A stretch of 50,051 bases of DNA, taken from Paracoccaceae bacterium. Lineage in GTDB: Bacteria > Pseudomonadota > Alphaproteobacteria > Rhodobacterales > Rhodobacteraceae. Within the stretch, counting starts at the first letter, position 1; each line of letters starts with the position of its first letter. Positions 1-11,999 of the stretch are shown piece by piece. The translations under genes were made by a program, and so were the position numbers. Below the pieces are notes generated by a model. That model made no database searches and was not told the DNA's origin. It saw only the letters and a list, made by a program, of their open reading frames with translations. The DNA is taken from contig JAJEBG010000008.1 in NCBI GenBank assembly GCA_022824005.1, positions 1-50,051 on the forward strand. Direction: 5' to 3'.

Positions 1-635
1 TGAAATTGATGGCACATCCGGGCAGTGGCAATTCCCAAGAGAGCCGGTGCCAACCACGGAATAACCGGCCGAAAGTCACTCGCGTTGGTCGCCTCAGAAA
101 AGAAACCGAGCCAAAGTAAAGCCAACGTATCGAACATAGGCACCGAGTCGATTCGGTCGAGCATAAAGATGAGAACAGCGGCAATAGCGGTCAACCACCA
201 TGGCACGCGAAGGAAGGCGAGACCGAAGATTGAAGCCGCCGTGATCATGTGAAGAATACCAAATCTGATATACTGATCTGGTGTGATAAGGAATGTCGTG
301 ATGGTGATCGCGGTCGCGGCCAGAGCGATGATGGTGACCCGCCGCCCCCACGCTTTCCATTGAAAAGAACGCACATGAGCGAGATAGAGACTGACGCCAG
401 AAAGATAGAGAAAACTACCCGCGACGATAATGGCGAGCCCCCACCAATGGAGCGCGTCCGAATAACCTTTTTCCCGATAGCCAAAAAATTCGAGATCGTA
501 GACAAAGTGAAAAACCGTCATACCGATGAGTGCCACACCCCGCAGAAGATCCACCAGTGCCAAGCGTGGGATACGGCCGCTCGTTCGCTCATTTTGGATG
601 GGGCGGGCTTTAAATTTTTTTCGTTTTCTCGCCAT
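1..635 (-). CDS. DUF1624 (HGSNAT-like) membrane protein, 3' truncated by window edge
   Basis: This reading frame is open from an ATG at 635 down to the left edge, giving about 211 visible residues. The N-terminus is basic (several K/R), followed by the motif VDLLRGVALIGMTVFHFVYD, which is the hallmark of the DUF1624 / heparan-alpha-glucosaminide N-acetyltransferase catalytic family. Several hydrophobic helices follow, including stretches around LHWWGLAIIVAGSFLYLSG and VTIIALAATAITITTFLI. The family is an inner-membrane acyltransferase-like fold; the bacterial substrate is unknown. The gene is divergent from prs. The C-terminus lies outside the window, so completeness cannot be judged. Confidence 0.85.
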   Translation of the reverse strand, partial: MARKRKKFKARPIQNERTSGRIPRLALVDLLRGVALIGMTVFHFVYDLEFFGYREKGYSDALHWWGLAIIVAGSFLYLSGVSLYLAHVRSFQWKAWGRRVTIIALAATAITITTFLITPDQYIRFGILHMITAASIFGLAFLRVPWWLTAIAAVLIFMLDRIDSVPMFDTLALLWLGFFSEATNASDFRPVIPWLAPALLGIATARMCHQF

Positions 636-828
636 TATTCTTTATTTGACCTTGGGGGGTCTTGTTGATGGAATCTGTGCCTAAATTTCGTTTCTATTTA
701 TCACTTCGTGCAATGGGAATCGTCAGACCGATGGCAAATTCTGACCAAAACAGGATGTAGGAAATCAGCGACTGACATGGTAATCACAGATTGAGATTCC
801 CCATCTTTCTTGACAGGATCAATACGAT
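636..828. promoter_or_regulatory. divergent intergenic region between DUF1624 gene and prs
   Basis: This 193-bp gap separates two divergent genes, so it should hold both promoters. I see no convincing -35/-10 pair. TTGACA occurs at about 809, but it lies too close to the prs start to be its -35 box. No recognisable RNA gene or protein-coding frame is present. Confidence 0.35.
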
Positions 829-1839
829 ATGCCTCAGCAGATTGAACCCAAAATTATTTCTGGCAACGCCAATAAGCCTTTATCACGCAGTATCGTGGAA
901 TACATGTCTGGTCAGAGAGGACGGGGCATCAAACTCGTTGACGCGAAGGTGGAAAGGTTCAATGACCAGGAAGTCTATGTTGAAGTCTATGAAAACGTCC
1001 GCGGCGAGGACATGTTCATCATCCAGCCGACATCAAAACCTGCCAACGACCATTTGATGGAAATTCTCATCATCGCCGACGCGCTGCGCCGCTCCTCGGC
1101 CGCCCGCATCACCGCTGTGGTTCCATATTTTGGCTACGCACGCCAAGATCGCAGAACCAAAGCCCGCACCCCGATATCCTCAAAACTGGTCGCTAATTTG
1201 ATCACTCAAGCGGGCATCTCACGGGTCTTGACGATGGATTTGCATTCGGCGCAAGTGCAAGGTTTTTTTGATATTCCGGTTGACAATCTCTATGCTTCGC
1301 CCGTCTTCTCACTGGATATCTTGACGCAATTTGCCGAGAGCAAACAGGATATCATCGTTATTTCCCCCGATGTCGGCGGCGTTTCAAGGGCTCGAGAATT
1401 GGCTAAACGCATTAATGCCGGACTCGCGGTGGTAGATAAGCGCCGCTCAGAAGCTGGCGAAATTTCTGAGATGACCGTTATCGGCCATGTTGAGAATCGA
1501 ATCTGTATCATGGTTGATGATATCTGTGACACGGCGGGGACATTATGCAACGCGGCCGACCTCATACTGAGATCGGGGGCCCGTGAAGTTCACGCGTATG
1601 TCACCCATGGTGTTATGTCAGGAAATGCACTGACGAAAATTGCCGCTTCAAAACTCAAAAGCGTGGTGATGACGGACTCTATTCAACCCACCAAGGACAT
1701 TCTCTCTTCACCCAAAATTCGTATCATTTCCACCGCTCCACTGTTTGCGCAAGCGATTCTAAACATTGCCAATGGAACATCCATCTCGTCGCTCTTTGAA
1801 GCCAAAACTTTGGACTGGCTTTATGGTCGGGGTAGCTGA
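829..1839 (+). CDS. prs: ribose-phosphate pyrophosphokinase (PRPP synthetase)
   Basis: The enzyme makes PRPP from ribose 5-phosphate and ATP in the cytosol, feeding purine, pyrimidine, histidine, tryptophan and NAD synthesis. The 336-residue product shows the class I signatures: ARQDRR at about 104-109, DLHSAQVQGFF at about 137-147 and the flexible-loop KRR at about 204-206. The PRPP-binding loop IMVDDICDTAGTL lies at about 227-239. It is slightly longer than the usual 310-320 residues because of an extended C-terminus. An AGGAT stretch precedes the ATG. It converges on atpC with only 25 bp between the stop codons. Confidence 0.97.
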   Translation: MPQQIEPKIISGNANKPLSRSIVEYMSGQRGRGIKLVDAKVERFNDQEVYVEVYENVRGEDMFIIQPTSKPANDHLMEILIIADALRRSSAARITAVVPYFGYARQDRRTKARTPISSKLVANLITQAGISRVLTMDLHSAQVQGFFDIPVDNLYASPVFSLDILTQFAESKQDIIVISPDVGGVSRARELAKRINAGLAVVDKRRSEAGEISEMTVIGHVENRICIMVDDICDTAGTLCNAADLILRSGAREVHAYVTHGVMSGNALTKIAASKLKSVVMTDSIQPTKDILSSPKIRIISTAPLFAQAILNIANGTSISSLFEAKTLDWLYGRGS

Positions 1840-1841
1840 TC

Positions 1842-1858
1842 TGACAATTAGATTGTCA
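1842..1858. terminator. short palindromic hairpin between prs and atpC
   Basis: TGACAAT (1842-1848) and ATTGTCA (1852-1858) form a perfect 7-bp stem with a 3-nt loop. It sits exactly in the 25-bp gap between two convergent genes. It lacks a clear T tract and is AT-rich, so it is at best a weak bidirectional terminator. Confidence 0.4.
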
Positions 1859-1864
1859 TTCGTC

Positions 1865-2263
1865 CTAGAGGTTCAACTCGGCGCGGAGTGTTTTCATACC
1901 CGCAAGTCTCGTCTCCAGAGCATCCCGCCGCGCACCCTCATTACTCCCAACCTCTTCTGTGGCTTTCGTGATCCATGAATCGCAAATCTCTGAAGTGACA
2001 TCTTGGCGGCGATAAGCGTCCTCGGCAAGCACGGTGGTCGTGCCTTCATTGACCTCAACGAAGCCTCCAGTGATCACAAACTCGTTCACCTCATTTTGGT
2101 GGCCAGCACGGATGATCCCCGGCTTTAGCGTTCCAATTAAAGCGGCGTGATGGGGCATCGCCGTCATATCGCCTTCAGTAACGGGCAAATCCACCTCACT
2201 CGCATCGGAGGAGGCCACAATGCCAAGCGGCGAGACGAGGGTGAATTTCATGGTCTCAGACAT
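1865..2263 (-). CDS. atpC: F1Fo ATP synthase subunit epsilon
   Basis: Epsilon is the small rotor subunit of F1 that couples to gamma and can inhibit ATP hydrolysis. The product begins MSETMKFTLVSPLGIV and has the N-terminal beta-sandwich signature, including EGDMTAMPHHAALIGTLKPG, then a short C-terminal helical part rich in A, R and E. I place the start at the ATG at 2263 because an AAAGG Shine-Dalgarno lies just upstream. A longer frame from a TTG at 2281 would overlap the atpD stop. It is the last gene of the atpHAGDC operon. The length of 132 residues is normal. Confidence 0.95.
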   Translation of the reverse strand: MSETMKFTLVSPLGIVASSDASEVDLPVTEGDMTAMPHHAALIGTLKPGIIRAGHQNEVNEFVITGGFVEVNEGTTTVLAEDAYRRQDVTSEICDSWITKATEEVGSNEGARRDALETRLAGMKTLRAELNL

Positions 2264-2277
2264 TGGATGACCTTTAA

Positions 2278-4606
<2,329 letters not shown>

Positions 4607-4632
4607 TGGAGCGTTCCTGCGTCAGTACCGGC

Positions 4633-6171
4633 TCAAGCAAATCCATCGGCATATTCGCCGATAGCGGCGCGGATCATATCGGCGAGTTCGCCCTCAACCT
4701 TACGGTCACGATCGGTGATATCATTGAGAAGTTCGCGGTGGTTTGAGCGCAAATGTTCAATTAAACCCTGTTCAAAACGAACCACGTCTTTCACCTCTAA
4801 TTTGTCAAGAAATCCTTGCGTGCCAGAAAAGATGACGCAGACGATCTCAGCATTGGTCAAGGGCGAATACTGTTTTTGTTTCATCAACTCGGTCAAGCGT
4901 GCGCCTCGGTTGAGCAAGCGCTGTGTCGCGGCATCAAGATCAGAACCAAACTGGGCAAAAGCGGCCATCTCGCGATATTGTGCCAATTCGAGTTTCACCG
5001 TTCCGGCCACGGTTTTCATCGCCGAGGTTTGCGCTGACGAGCCCACTCGTGAGACGCTTAATCCTGTATTCACCGCCGGGCGTACGCCTTGGTAAAAAAG
5101 CTCAGTTTCGAGGAAAATCTGGCCGTCGGTGATAGAAATGACATTGGTGGGAATATAGGCCGATAAATCACCGGCTTGTGTTTCGATAATTGGCAGAGCG
5201 GTGAGTGAACCCGAGCCATTTTCATCATTGAGTTTGGCGGCTCTCTCTAAAAGTCGTGAGTGAAGATAAAACACGTCTCCCGGATAGGCTTCTCGTCCCG
5301 GCGGTCGGCGCAGCAACAAAGACATTTGCCGATAGGCGACCGCTTGCTTGGATAAGTCATCATAGATGATCAGCGCATGGCGGCCGTTATCACGGAAGAA
5401 TTCGGCCATCGCCGTGGCCGAATAAGGTGCCAAAAACTGCATCGGAGCGGGGTCAGAAGCTGTGGCCGCGACAATGATCGAATAATCAAGAGCCCCGCTC
5501 TCATCGAGTTTCTTGACAAGTTGCGCCACTGTCGAACGTTTTTGACCGATAGCGACGTATACGCAATAGAGTTTTTTTGATTCATCATCGCCCGCCGCTT
5601 CGTTGTAGGTCTTCTGATTGAGGATGGTATCAAGCGCCAAAGCGGTTTTACCGGTTTGGCGGTCACCAATGATCAACTCCCGTTGCCCTCGGCCAATGGG
5701 GATCATCGCGTCCACCGATTTTAGCCCCGTGGCCATCGGCTCATGCACCGAGCGGCGGGGGATGATTCCCGGTGCCTTAACGTCAGCGACCAGTCTCTCC
5801 GACGTTTCAATGGGTCCTTTGTTGTCAATGGGATTGCCAAGAGCATCCACCACCCGTCCGAGCAACGCATCGCCTACCGGTACGTCAACAATCGCTTCAG
5901 TGCGCTTGACTCGATCACCCTCGCGAATACTGCGGTCATCACCGAAAATCACAACCCCAACATTGTCGGCTTCAAGGTTGAGGGCCATGCCACGGATGCC
6001 ACCGGGAAACTCGACCATTTCCCCCGCTTGGATGTTGTCGAGACCAAAGACTCGGGCAATACCGTCACCCACACTCAGAACCCGGCCTACTTCCGCCACT
6101 TCCGCTTCTTGGCCAAAATTCTTGATCTGATCCTTAAGGATCGCGGAAATTTCCGCTGCTTGAATGCTCAT
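4633..6171 (-). CDS. atpA: F1Fo ATP synthase subunit alpha
   Basis: Alpha is the non-catalytic nucleotide-binding partner of beta. The 512-residue protein carries Walker A GDRQTGKT at 169-176 and the C-terminal arginine-finger region [10 protein letters not shown] at about 370. The N-terminus [16 protein letters not shown] is typical. Its ATG follows atpH with no intervening base, so translation is probably coupled. Confidence 0.99.
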   Translation of the reverse strand: MSIQAAEISAILKDQIKNFGQEAEVAEVGRVLSVGDGIARVFGLDNIQAGEMVEFPGGIRGMALNLEADNVGVVIFGDDRSIREGDRVKRTEAIVDVPVGDALLGRVVDALGNPIDNKGPIETSERLVADVKAPGIIPRRSVHEPMATGLKSVDAMIPIGRGQRELIIGDRQTGKTALALDTILNQKTYNEAAGDDESKKLYCVYVAIGQKRSTVAQLVKKLDESGALDYSIIVAATASDPAPMQFLAPYSATAMAEFFRDNGRHALIIYDDLSKQAVAYRQMSLLLRRPPGREAYPGDVFYLHSRLLERAAKLNDENGSGSLTALPIIETQAGDLSAYIPTNVISITDGQIFLETELFYQGVRPAVNTGLSVSRVGSSAQTSAMKTVAGTVKLELAQYREMAAFAQFGSDLDAATQRLLNRGARLTELMKQKQYSPLTNAEIVCVIFSGTQGFLDKLEVKDVVRFEQGLIEHLRSNHRELLNDITDRDRKVEGELADMIRAAIGEYADGFA

Positions 6172-6735
6172 TTATTGGTGTCCCTCGCTCAATGCATTCT
6201 TGAGATTTGTAAGTTTCGTTTTGATGCTAGCATCGACCAAGCGCGAACCTAGTCGCGCTGAGATGCCACCAATTAGACTTTCATCGATTTTGACCTCGAA
6301 GCGCACCTTCTTGCCTGACGCTTGATGAAGACTCTCCTTAAGAGAGGCGAGTTCGTGATCATTCAGTTCTTTGGCCGATATAATTTCCGCTGTTACCACG
6401 CCTTGATGGTCATTGATTTTTGTTTCCAGTTGCTCAAGCATGATCGGCAATACAAACAATCGTCTTTTCGAAGCCATCACCGCCAGCGTCTTTCTCATCA
6501 ACAGGCTCAAACCGATTCGAGTCGCGATGGCCTCCATCGCGGCGGCCATTTCATCGCGTGACACAATGGGGGATTTGATCAAGGCCCTCAAGTCACCTGC
6601 CACAGCCAGTGCATACCGCAGGGCGGATATATCCTTGGAGACAGTTTCAATGTCGTTCTCTTCCAGACTGAGTTCGAAAAGCGCCGATGCATATCGTGAC
6701 GCAATTCCAGAAGATACAGAGACACTCTCGGTCAA
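6172..6735 (-). CDS. atpH: F1Fo ATP synthase subunit delta
   Basis: Delta (OSCP-like) joins F1 to the peripheral stalk. The 187-residue product has the N-terminal signature SGIASRYASALFELSLEE and the C-terminal signature IDESLIGGISARLGSRLVDAS. The start appears to be a TTG at 6735, supported by GAGGTGA a few bases upstream; no ATG precedes the conserved N-terminus. It is the first gene of the operon. The F0 genes (a, c, b, b') are absent, as in other alphaproteobacteria where they form a separate locus. Confidence 0.96.
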   Translation of the reverse strand: MTESVSVSSGIASRYASALFELSLEENDIETVSKDISALRYALAVAGDLRALIKSPIVSRDEMAAAMEAIATRIGLSLLMRKTLAVMASKRRLFVLPIMLEQLETKINDHQGVVTAEIISAKELNDHELASLKESLHQASGKKVRFEVKIDESLIGGISARLGSRLVDASIKTKLTNLKNALSEGHQ

Positions 6736-6920
6736 CTGACGTCACCTCAAAATAATTGTCATCACGCCACGGATGGCTAAGTCTTGAGCGCCGAGCATTA
6801 GCCAGTTTCCCAACAAATGGCAAGACATCTTGACGGCGTTCACAACCATTTTTTCAACCATCTTAAGATCATCTCCTAGGAGTCGAAATGAGCGTTTTGT
6901 TTACCATAACTGCGAAGGTT
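6736..6920 (-). promoter_or_regulatory. leader and probable promoter region of the atpHAGDC operon
   Basis: This 185-bp non-coding stretch lies between the monooxygenase stop and atpH. On the minus strand I see a possible TTGCCA followed after 17 nt by TAATGC. That is a weak sigma70-like candidate, not a firm call. No terminator with a T tract is visible after the monooxygenase gene, so some read-through into atp is possible. Confidence 0.3.
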
Positions 6921-8774
6921 TCAAGCCGAACCTTGCAGCAAATTGGGACGAATTTTATCAAAAAATCTGGATATTCGTGAGGCTTCATTGATCGGCATCA
7001 CATCGGCGATGAATTGATCCGGTCGCACCACAACGAGAGCCCCCGTCTCACGGTCAATGCCCCTCTGAGTGAAAATATCACCACTCTGAGGCGAGAGGTC
7101 GGCACAGAAAATCTTTTCGTAATCGATCAAACCATATTTTCCTTTGCGAGGCCGCAGCAGGTCTGGCAGTTGATTAAGATCTAAATCCCAATGGGAGATT
7201 TGTAAGACGGCGCGTACATCAATCCACTGATCGGAATCGCTGCCCCTTGGTTGAAATTGCAGTGGACTGGTGGCGTCATATTGGAGAAATTGACACAGAT
7301 GCCGCAAGGCCTCCATCCCTCTATCTCCACGACCGACAAAGACGATAAGTCGCCAGCGTCCGTCGGCAGTGAGGCAATGCCCCAATTCCATCGGTCTGGC
7401 ATCGGCGGCGCGAATGACCGGCGAGGAGTGAAAACGGGTGCCAATCTTCAAACCCTTCGTGAGCTCCTGATGATCCGCCTGATGGACGATTAGCGAGGAT
7501 TGGTAGCGAGTTTCCACGCCCGCCGTATAGCGACCATGTTTAGCAAAATAGCGCTGAAATTTCTTTGCATCTTCAGCCGTTCGGGGTTTTTCTGAAAACA
7601 GACGCGCCATTTCGCGGTCGAAGTCAATCAATTCCTTGGCTTTGGCACGGCGTTCTTCGGAATAGGTTCGCAAGAGTTTGGGATGGGCGTCACCGCGAAC
7701 GACAGCCGCGAGTTTCCATCCAATATTGAAGGCATCTGCCATTGAGACATTCATGCCCTGACCTGCTTTTGGCGAATGCGTGTGACCAGCATCGCCGGCA
7801 ATAAAGATTCGTGGGGCCTCGCACCCGTCATCAAAGCGATCTGACACGCGTTGACCGATTTCATAGGCGGACCACCAGCCCACCTCTTTGACCTCCATTT
7901 GAAATGGTGCCAAGATTGATTGTGCCTTGGCAATCAAGTCATCAACGCTGACGCCTCGGTCGGCCGCCCGCTCGTCGCCATGCAACTCATCCAATTCAAT
8001 ATACATTCGAACCATGTAACCGCCCTCACGCGGGATAATTAACAAACTACCCTGCCCCACCGATTGGATGGCACATTTCAAACGAATATCAGGGAAATCG
8101 GTGACACATAACACATCCATCACCCCCCATAATTGTCGGGTCGCCTCACCTTTCAATGCAATTCCCAAACACTCACGCACCCGACTTCTCGCCCCATCGC
8201 AGCCGACGACATAGCGGGCTTTAACATCGAATGGTCTTTTGTCAGATCTCATCAGTTTGGCGGTGACTGAATGTTTGCCGCGAGAGAGTTCTAGCAGTTG
8301 GCAATCGTAATCCGGTTTGAGACGACGGGCGTTTAAAGCCATTTTTTCGAGAAAAAACTCATGTATTCGGGCTTGGCTAAGGATGATATGAGGCATTTCC
8401 GAAAGATCGTCTTCCATATCCCGAATTCGCTCGGTCCGACAAATGGCTCCATCCGGCCCGGGTCGCCAAAAAGCCACTTCATTGACCCAATACCCTTCCC
8501 TTGCCACCTTGTCGGCAAATCCGAAGGCCTGAAACATTTCCATTGAGCGGCAAGCGATACCGTCGGCTTGACCGTATTGCAAAGGGCCAGGTTTGCGGTC
8601 AATGATCTTCACATCAATGTCAGGAAATTGTGAAAGTTGCGTCGCCAACGTCAGACCCGCGGGGCCGCAACCGACGATCAATACGTCGATGTGTCCTGAA
8701 TGTGTTGGGCGATCATTGAGCGCGGCGACACATTCAGGATTGCCCGTTCTGACACCATTAAGAAAATACTGCAC
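6921..8774 (-). CDS. FAD-dependent aromatic hydroxylase, 3-hydroxybenzoate 4-monooxygenase / phenol 2-monooxygenase-like
   Basis: This is a group A flavoprotein monooxygenase of the PHBH fold with the C-terminal thioredoxin-like domain of the phenol hydroxylase group. The 617-residue protein shows GCGPAG at 35-40 (FAD binding) and the DG motif GCDGARSRVR at 191-200. The GD motif AGDAGHTHSPKAGQGMN is at about 326-342. The N-terminus and overall length resemble MobA (3-hydroxybenzoate 4-monooxygenase), and it should use NADPH and O2. The substrate is inferred from family resemblance only. No other aromatic-degradation gene is nearby. Confidence 0.85.
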   Translation of the reverse strand: MQYFLNGVRTGNPECVAALNDRPTHSGHIDVLIVGCGPAGLTLATQLSQFPDIDVKIIDRKPGPLQYGQADGIACRSMEMFQAFGFADKVAREGYWVNEVAFWRPGPDGAICRTERIRDMEDDLSEMPHIILSQARIHEFFLEKMALNARRLKPDYDCQLLELSRGKHSVTAKLMRSDKRPFDVKARYVVGCDGARSRVRECLGIALKGEATRQLWGVMDVLCVTDFPDIRLKCAIQSVGQGSLLIIPREGGYMVRMYIELDELHGDERAADRGVSVDDLIAKAQSILAPFQMEVKEVGWWSAYEIGQRVSDRFDDGCEAPRIFIAGDAGHTHSPKAGQGMNVSMADAFNIGWKLAAVVRGDAHPKLLRTYSEERRAKAKELIDFDREMARLFSEKPRTAEDAKKFQRYFAKHGRYTAGVETRYQSSLIVHQADHQELTKGLKIGTRFHSSPVIRAADARPMELGHCLTADGRWRLIVFVGRGDRGMEALRHLCQFLQYDATSPLQFQPRGSDSDQWIDVRAVLQISHWDLDLNQLPDLLRPRKGKYGLIDYEKIFCADLSPQSGDIFTQRGIDRETGALVVVRPDQFIADVMPINEASRISRFFDKIRPNLLQGSA

Positions 8775-8856
8775 GGGCTAATCCTGATGGGTTAAACTGT
8801 GACTGTCAGGCTTCATTCCGCCTTAGTTTCCACTCATATCCAACGTCACGAGAAGT

Positions 8857-10113
8857 TTATCGGGAATTTGAATAATTCAAAACGGCCCCTTGAGAGAGCA
8901 GTGCCGACTGCAACTCACCAACTGTCCATGAACCTTGGGCTTCCATCGCAGCCGCTAGACCCGCCGCCTGCCCCGTCGCCATGGCCGCTCCCATGACCCG
9001 AATCGCGGCCCCCGCTTTTCTGTCACCGTCGGCCAATCGGCCAGCACAAAACAGATTATCGGTATCAACACTGTGCAGACAACCGAAGGGAATATGATAG
9101 GCAGCTTTGTCTGGCGGATAGTCAAAACTACTTTGGTGAGTGCTTCGCTCATGCCATTCTGACCCCCAAGCTCCGAGAGCAATACAATCATCAAAAGTCG
9201 TTCGGGTTTCAATTTCACTCCACTTCAATTGATGGCGGCAATTCAGATGCCTCGACTCGCGGGTGCCGAATTCTGGACCTGATTCGCTGAGATGGGCACT
9301 TTCACAACCGGGGATGGTGCGGATGGCTTGGAGATAATTTCGAGTTTGCCGGCGGGCTCGCTGCTCGGCGGCAGCCATGGAAAAACTGTCGCGCGGGTCA
9401 TAATCTTCTGACGCAAGGAAGACCACCATGTCGCCCGACCGAGGAAGACGGATGATAACACTTCTGTTTTTGGTGACATCGCTCAGGTGAAAGTTTGCTT
9501 TGGTGATAGCCTGCGCCACGTCATCGGCGGTGACTGTGATGTCGCTTGGAATACCGCCAAACCGTGTCGCCATCGAGCCTTCATTGACTTTGGCATTGTT
9601 CCCATAGCGCGTCGAGGCGCCACTGAAAGCCGAAAGGTCACCCTCGCCGGTACAATCGACAAAAGCATCCGCTGAGAAGGTCCGCAGACCGCCATGTGTT
9701 GCGACCTTTAACTCTTGGAGCCGACCTTCTTGACGGCGAGCATCACAGACAAAAGCTCCCGACATTACGTGGACATTGGCTTCAATGACCAAATCGTCCA
9801 AAACGCCTTTCAGCGTCTCGGGGTCAAAAACCACGAACACGCCACGAAAACGTTGGGGTTCCGTGATCGCCGCCTCCGATCGGAGCCTCGCGATGATATC
9901 ATCAGCAATACCCCCAACCACGCGTGTTGGTGTCTCCCCCAATGTGTAGAGGCCACAAAAGGTCACAACATTGCGCATCGTCGCCGCCCCGCCGAGGCAA
10001 CCCGACCGTTCAATCAGCAAGGTCTTGGCACCAAATCTTGCACTCGCGACGGCGGCCGCAACGCCCGCCGTCCCGCCTCCAGCGACGATGACATCAAAAT
10101 GTTCGGTTTCCAT
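8857..10113 (-). CDS. FAD-dependent oxidoreductase (FAD_oxidored / PF12831-type)
   Basis: The 418-residue product begins with a dinucleotide-binding fold: DVIVAGGGTAGVAAAVASAR with GGGTAG at 12-17. LLIERSGCLGGAATMRNV follows, a signature of the FAD_oxidored family that includes many enzymes of unknown substrate. A second FAD contact, VDCTGEGDLSAFSGA, lies mid-protein, and the C-terminal part reads NLFCAGRLADGDRKAGAAIRVMGAAMATGQAAGLAAA. It sits upstream of the MobA-like hydroxylase on the same strand with an 82-bp gap, so co-expression is possible. The substrate is unknown. Confidence 0.8.
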   Translation of the reverse strand: METEHFDVIVAGGGTAGVAAAVASARFGAKTLLIERSGCLGGAATMRNVVTFCGLYTLGETPTRVVGGIADDIIARLRSEAAITEPQRFRGVFVVFDPETLKGVLDDLVIEANVHVMSGAFVCDARRQEGRLQELKVATHGGLRTFSADAFVDCTGEGDLSAFSGASTRYGNNAKVNEGSMATRFGGIPSDITVTADDVAQAITKANFHLSDVTKNRSVIIRLPRSGDMVVFLASEDYDPRDSFSMAAAEQRARRQTRNYLQAIRTIPGCESAHLSESGPEFGTRESRHLNCRHQLKWSEIETRTTFDDCIALGAWGSEWHERSTHQSSFDYPPDKAAYHIPFGCLHSVDTDNLFCAGRLADGDRKAGAAIRVMGAAMATGQAAGLAAAMEAQGSWTVGELQSALLSQGAVLNYSNSR

Positions 10114-10252
10114 GATTCGATTTCCGTCAAAAATTATTGTTTAAGCCAAGAGAGCCCGCAGCCATCAATGAGTCTCGTCTATGGCTCAGCGGCATGCCAT
10201 TCTCCCTTTATAACCCGCTTGATGAATGGTCAAAATCTTTGCGAATGAGACT

Positions 10253-11017
10253 CTAGCCTTGCTGCCGGCTTGAGACGGGTTTGGCCCCCGGGGCGGTCAT
10301 ACCCTCAAGGGCTTTGAGCCCCTTCGCCACCGTTTCTGCAAGCGGCGGGGTATGCGTTTGAAAGACGCGTTTATGTGCCTCAACGAGAAGAGCCCCGCCA
10401 GCAAAATTCAACGGCGCATGGCGACCCATTTTTTCCCATAGCGGTGCGCTTCGAATCCAAAATCTTCTTTGGCTCGGGGGCGCAAACAACGCCGTTCGCG
10501 AATGTATGACACCGAATCGTCGATGGCGCAAAATTTGGCTCAATTGACCCGCGGTAAATGGACGACCCACGCCAAAAGGGGTGCGCTCGCTCTGGGACCA
10601 CAATCCAGCGCGATTGGGCACGATCATCAAGACCCGTCCCTCCGGTGCCAAAACCCGCCAACATTCGTCAAGCAATGCGGCGACATTGTGACTGGTTTCA
10701 AGGGCGTGCAACATCACAATACGATCGGCCACACCTGTAGCAAATGGCCATTCCGACTCATTGGCAAGTATAGAGACGTTGGGCTCGTTTTCTGGCCAGG
10801 CCCTGACGCCTTGACGGTTTGGCATCAAGCAAGCCAAGCGGCCGACTGCTTGGCGTGGTTTGGACAATATCGGCGGTGTATAACCAAATCCAACAAGGAA
10901 CAGGCCGCGCAGGTCGGGCCACATATTGTTAAGATGCCGCGCCAATTGAACTTTGGCGAATTGCCCCAGTGCCGATTGGCGGTAAAATTTGTCGATCTCT
11001 GCAACATCAGGATGCAT
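10253..11017 (-). CDS. class I SAM-dependent methyltransferase (type 11)
   Basis: The 254-residue protein has the layout of a Methyltransf_11 domain. A short beta strand and glycine turn LFLVGFGYTPPIL stand in for motif I. VADRIVMLHALETSHNVAALLDECWRVLAPEGRVLMIVPNR contains motifs II and III. The glycine motif is degenerate compared with the usual GxGxG. An orthologous gene beside gloB is common in alphaproteobacteria; the substrate is not established. It is transcribed divergently from gloB across a 65-bp gap. Confidence 0.8.
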   Translation of the reverse strand: MHPDVAEIDKFYRQSALGQFAKVQLARHLNNMWPDLRGLFLVGFGYTPPILSKPRQAVGRLACLMPNRQGVRAWPENEPNVSILANESEWPFATGVADRIVMLHALETSHNVAALLDECWRVLAPEGRVLMIVPNRAGLWSQSERTPFGVGRPFTAGQLSQILRHRRFGVIHSRTALFAPPSQRRFWIRSAPLWEKMGRHAPLNFAGGALLVEAHKRVFQTHTPPLAETVAKGLKALEGMTAPGAKPVSSRQQG

Positions 11018-11082
11018 GATGACTCAGTATAAGATAACCTTTTGAGCAACCATAGAAAAAATTCAACCCTGCGAGCCCAAAG

Positions 11083-11844
11083 ATGAAACTGCAAATTGTC
11101 ACCCTTCCCTGCTTGGCCGACAACTACGCCTTTTTAATCCACCACCCTGACACACAACAGACTTCTGTCGTTGATGTCCCTGAAGCGGCTCCTATTTTGG
11201 CCGCGCTCAAAGACCGGAATTGGAAACTGGATACCATCCTGCTCACGCATCATCATGATGATCATATTGCGGGCGTTGATGAACTCAGGACAGTCACAAA
11301 CGCTCAGGTCGTCGGTTCTGAACGGGACAAGGCGCGTCTGCCAAAGCTCGACATCCATGTCCGTGTGGGCGACCAAATTGACGTCTGTTCAGTGACCACC
11401 GAGGTGATCGCCGCCGATGGTCATACCATTGGACATATTGCCTATATTATGCCCGGCGCGGCCTTTACTGGTGATTCACTGATGGCGCTCGGTTGTGGGA
11501 AACTGTTTGAGGGAAGCGCCGACATGATGTGGGAGACGCTCGAAAGATTCGCCGGATTGCCGGACGAGACGATGATTTACTCGGGCCATGAATACACCGC
11601 CAATAATGCCGACTTCGCCCTGACGATCGAGCCGGGCAACACGGCGCTTCAAAAACGCTACGCTGAGATCCAAACAGCACGGGCTTCTAAGACACCGACT
11701 GTCCCTTCAGAATTATCACTTGAGAGAGAAACCAATCCCTTTCTGCGCGCCCCATTGCCCGAAGTCAAACGCGCTGTTGGCATGGAGGGTGAATCTGACG
11801 CCGCCGTGTTTGCCGAAATTCGTCGGCGAAAAGATTGTTTTTGA
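11083..11844 (+). CDS. gloB: hydroxyacylglutathione hydrolase (glyoxalase II)
   Basis: Glyoxalase II hydrolyses S-D-lactoylglutathione to D-lactate and glutathione, completing methylglyoxal detoxification. The 253-residue protein has the metallo-beta-lactamase metal motif THHHDDH at 55-61, then GHTIGHIAY, FTGDSL and SGHEYT, which supply the remaining binuclear-metal ligands. The C-terminal glyoxalase II domain ends RRRKDCF, close to the family consensus. Length is normal. Confidence 0.95.
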   Translation: MKLQIVTLPCLADNYAFLIHHPDTQQTSVVDVPEAAPILAALKDRNWKLDTILLTHHHDDHIAGVDELRTVTNAQVVGSERDKARLPKLDIHVRVGDQIDVCSVTTEVIAADGHTIGHIAYIMPGAAFTGDSLMALGCGKLFEGSADMMWETLERFAGLPDETMIYSGHEYTANNADFALTIEPGNTALQKRYAEIQTARASKTPTVPSELSLERETNPFLRAPLPEVKRAVGMEGESDAAVFAEIRRRKDCF

Positions 11845-11999
11845 TCAAGAGCGGCTGACATCACTGGCCAAGTTTACCTTGCATTTCGGTGACGGTGAGC
11901 GTAGAGTTATCAGGCGAAGCGCAGGGACAGAAACGAAGTTACTGTTGTCGCTCAACTTGTGTGGAGCGGTGATATTGACACATCCAGCGGAGTTTGAGT

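Noticed and set aside
249-668. Plus-strand 139-codon open frame at the left edge
   Set aside because: The opposite strand encodes a clear DUF1624 protein with membrane helices; the plus frame is low-complexity and is its shadow.
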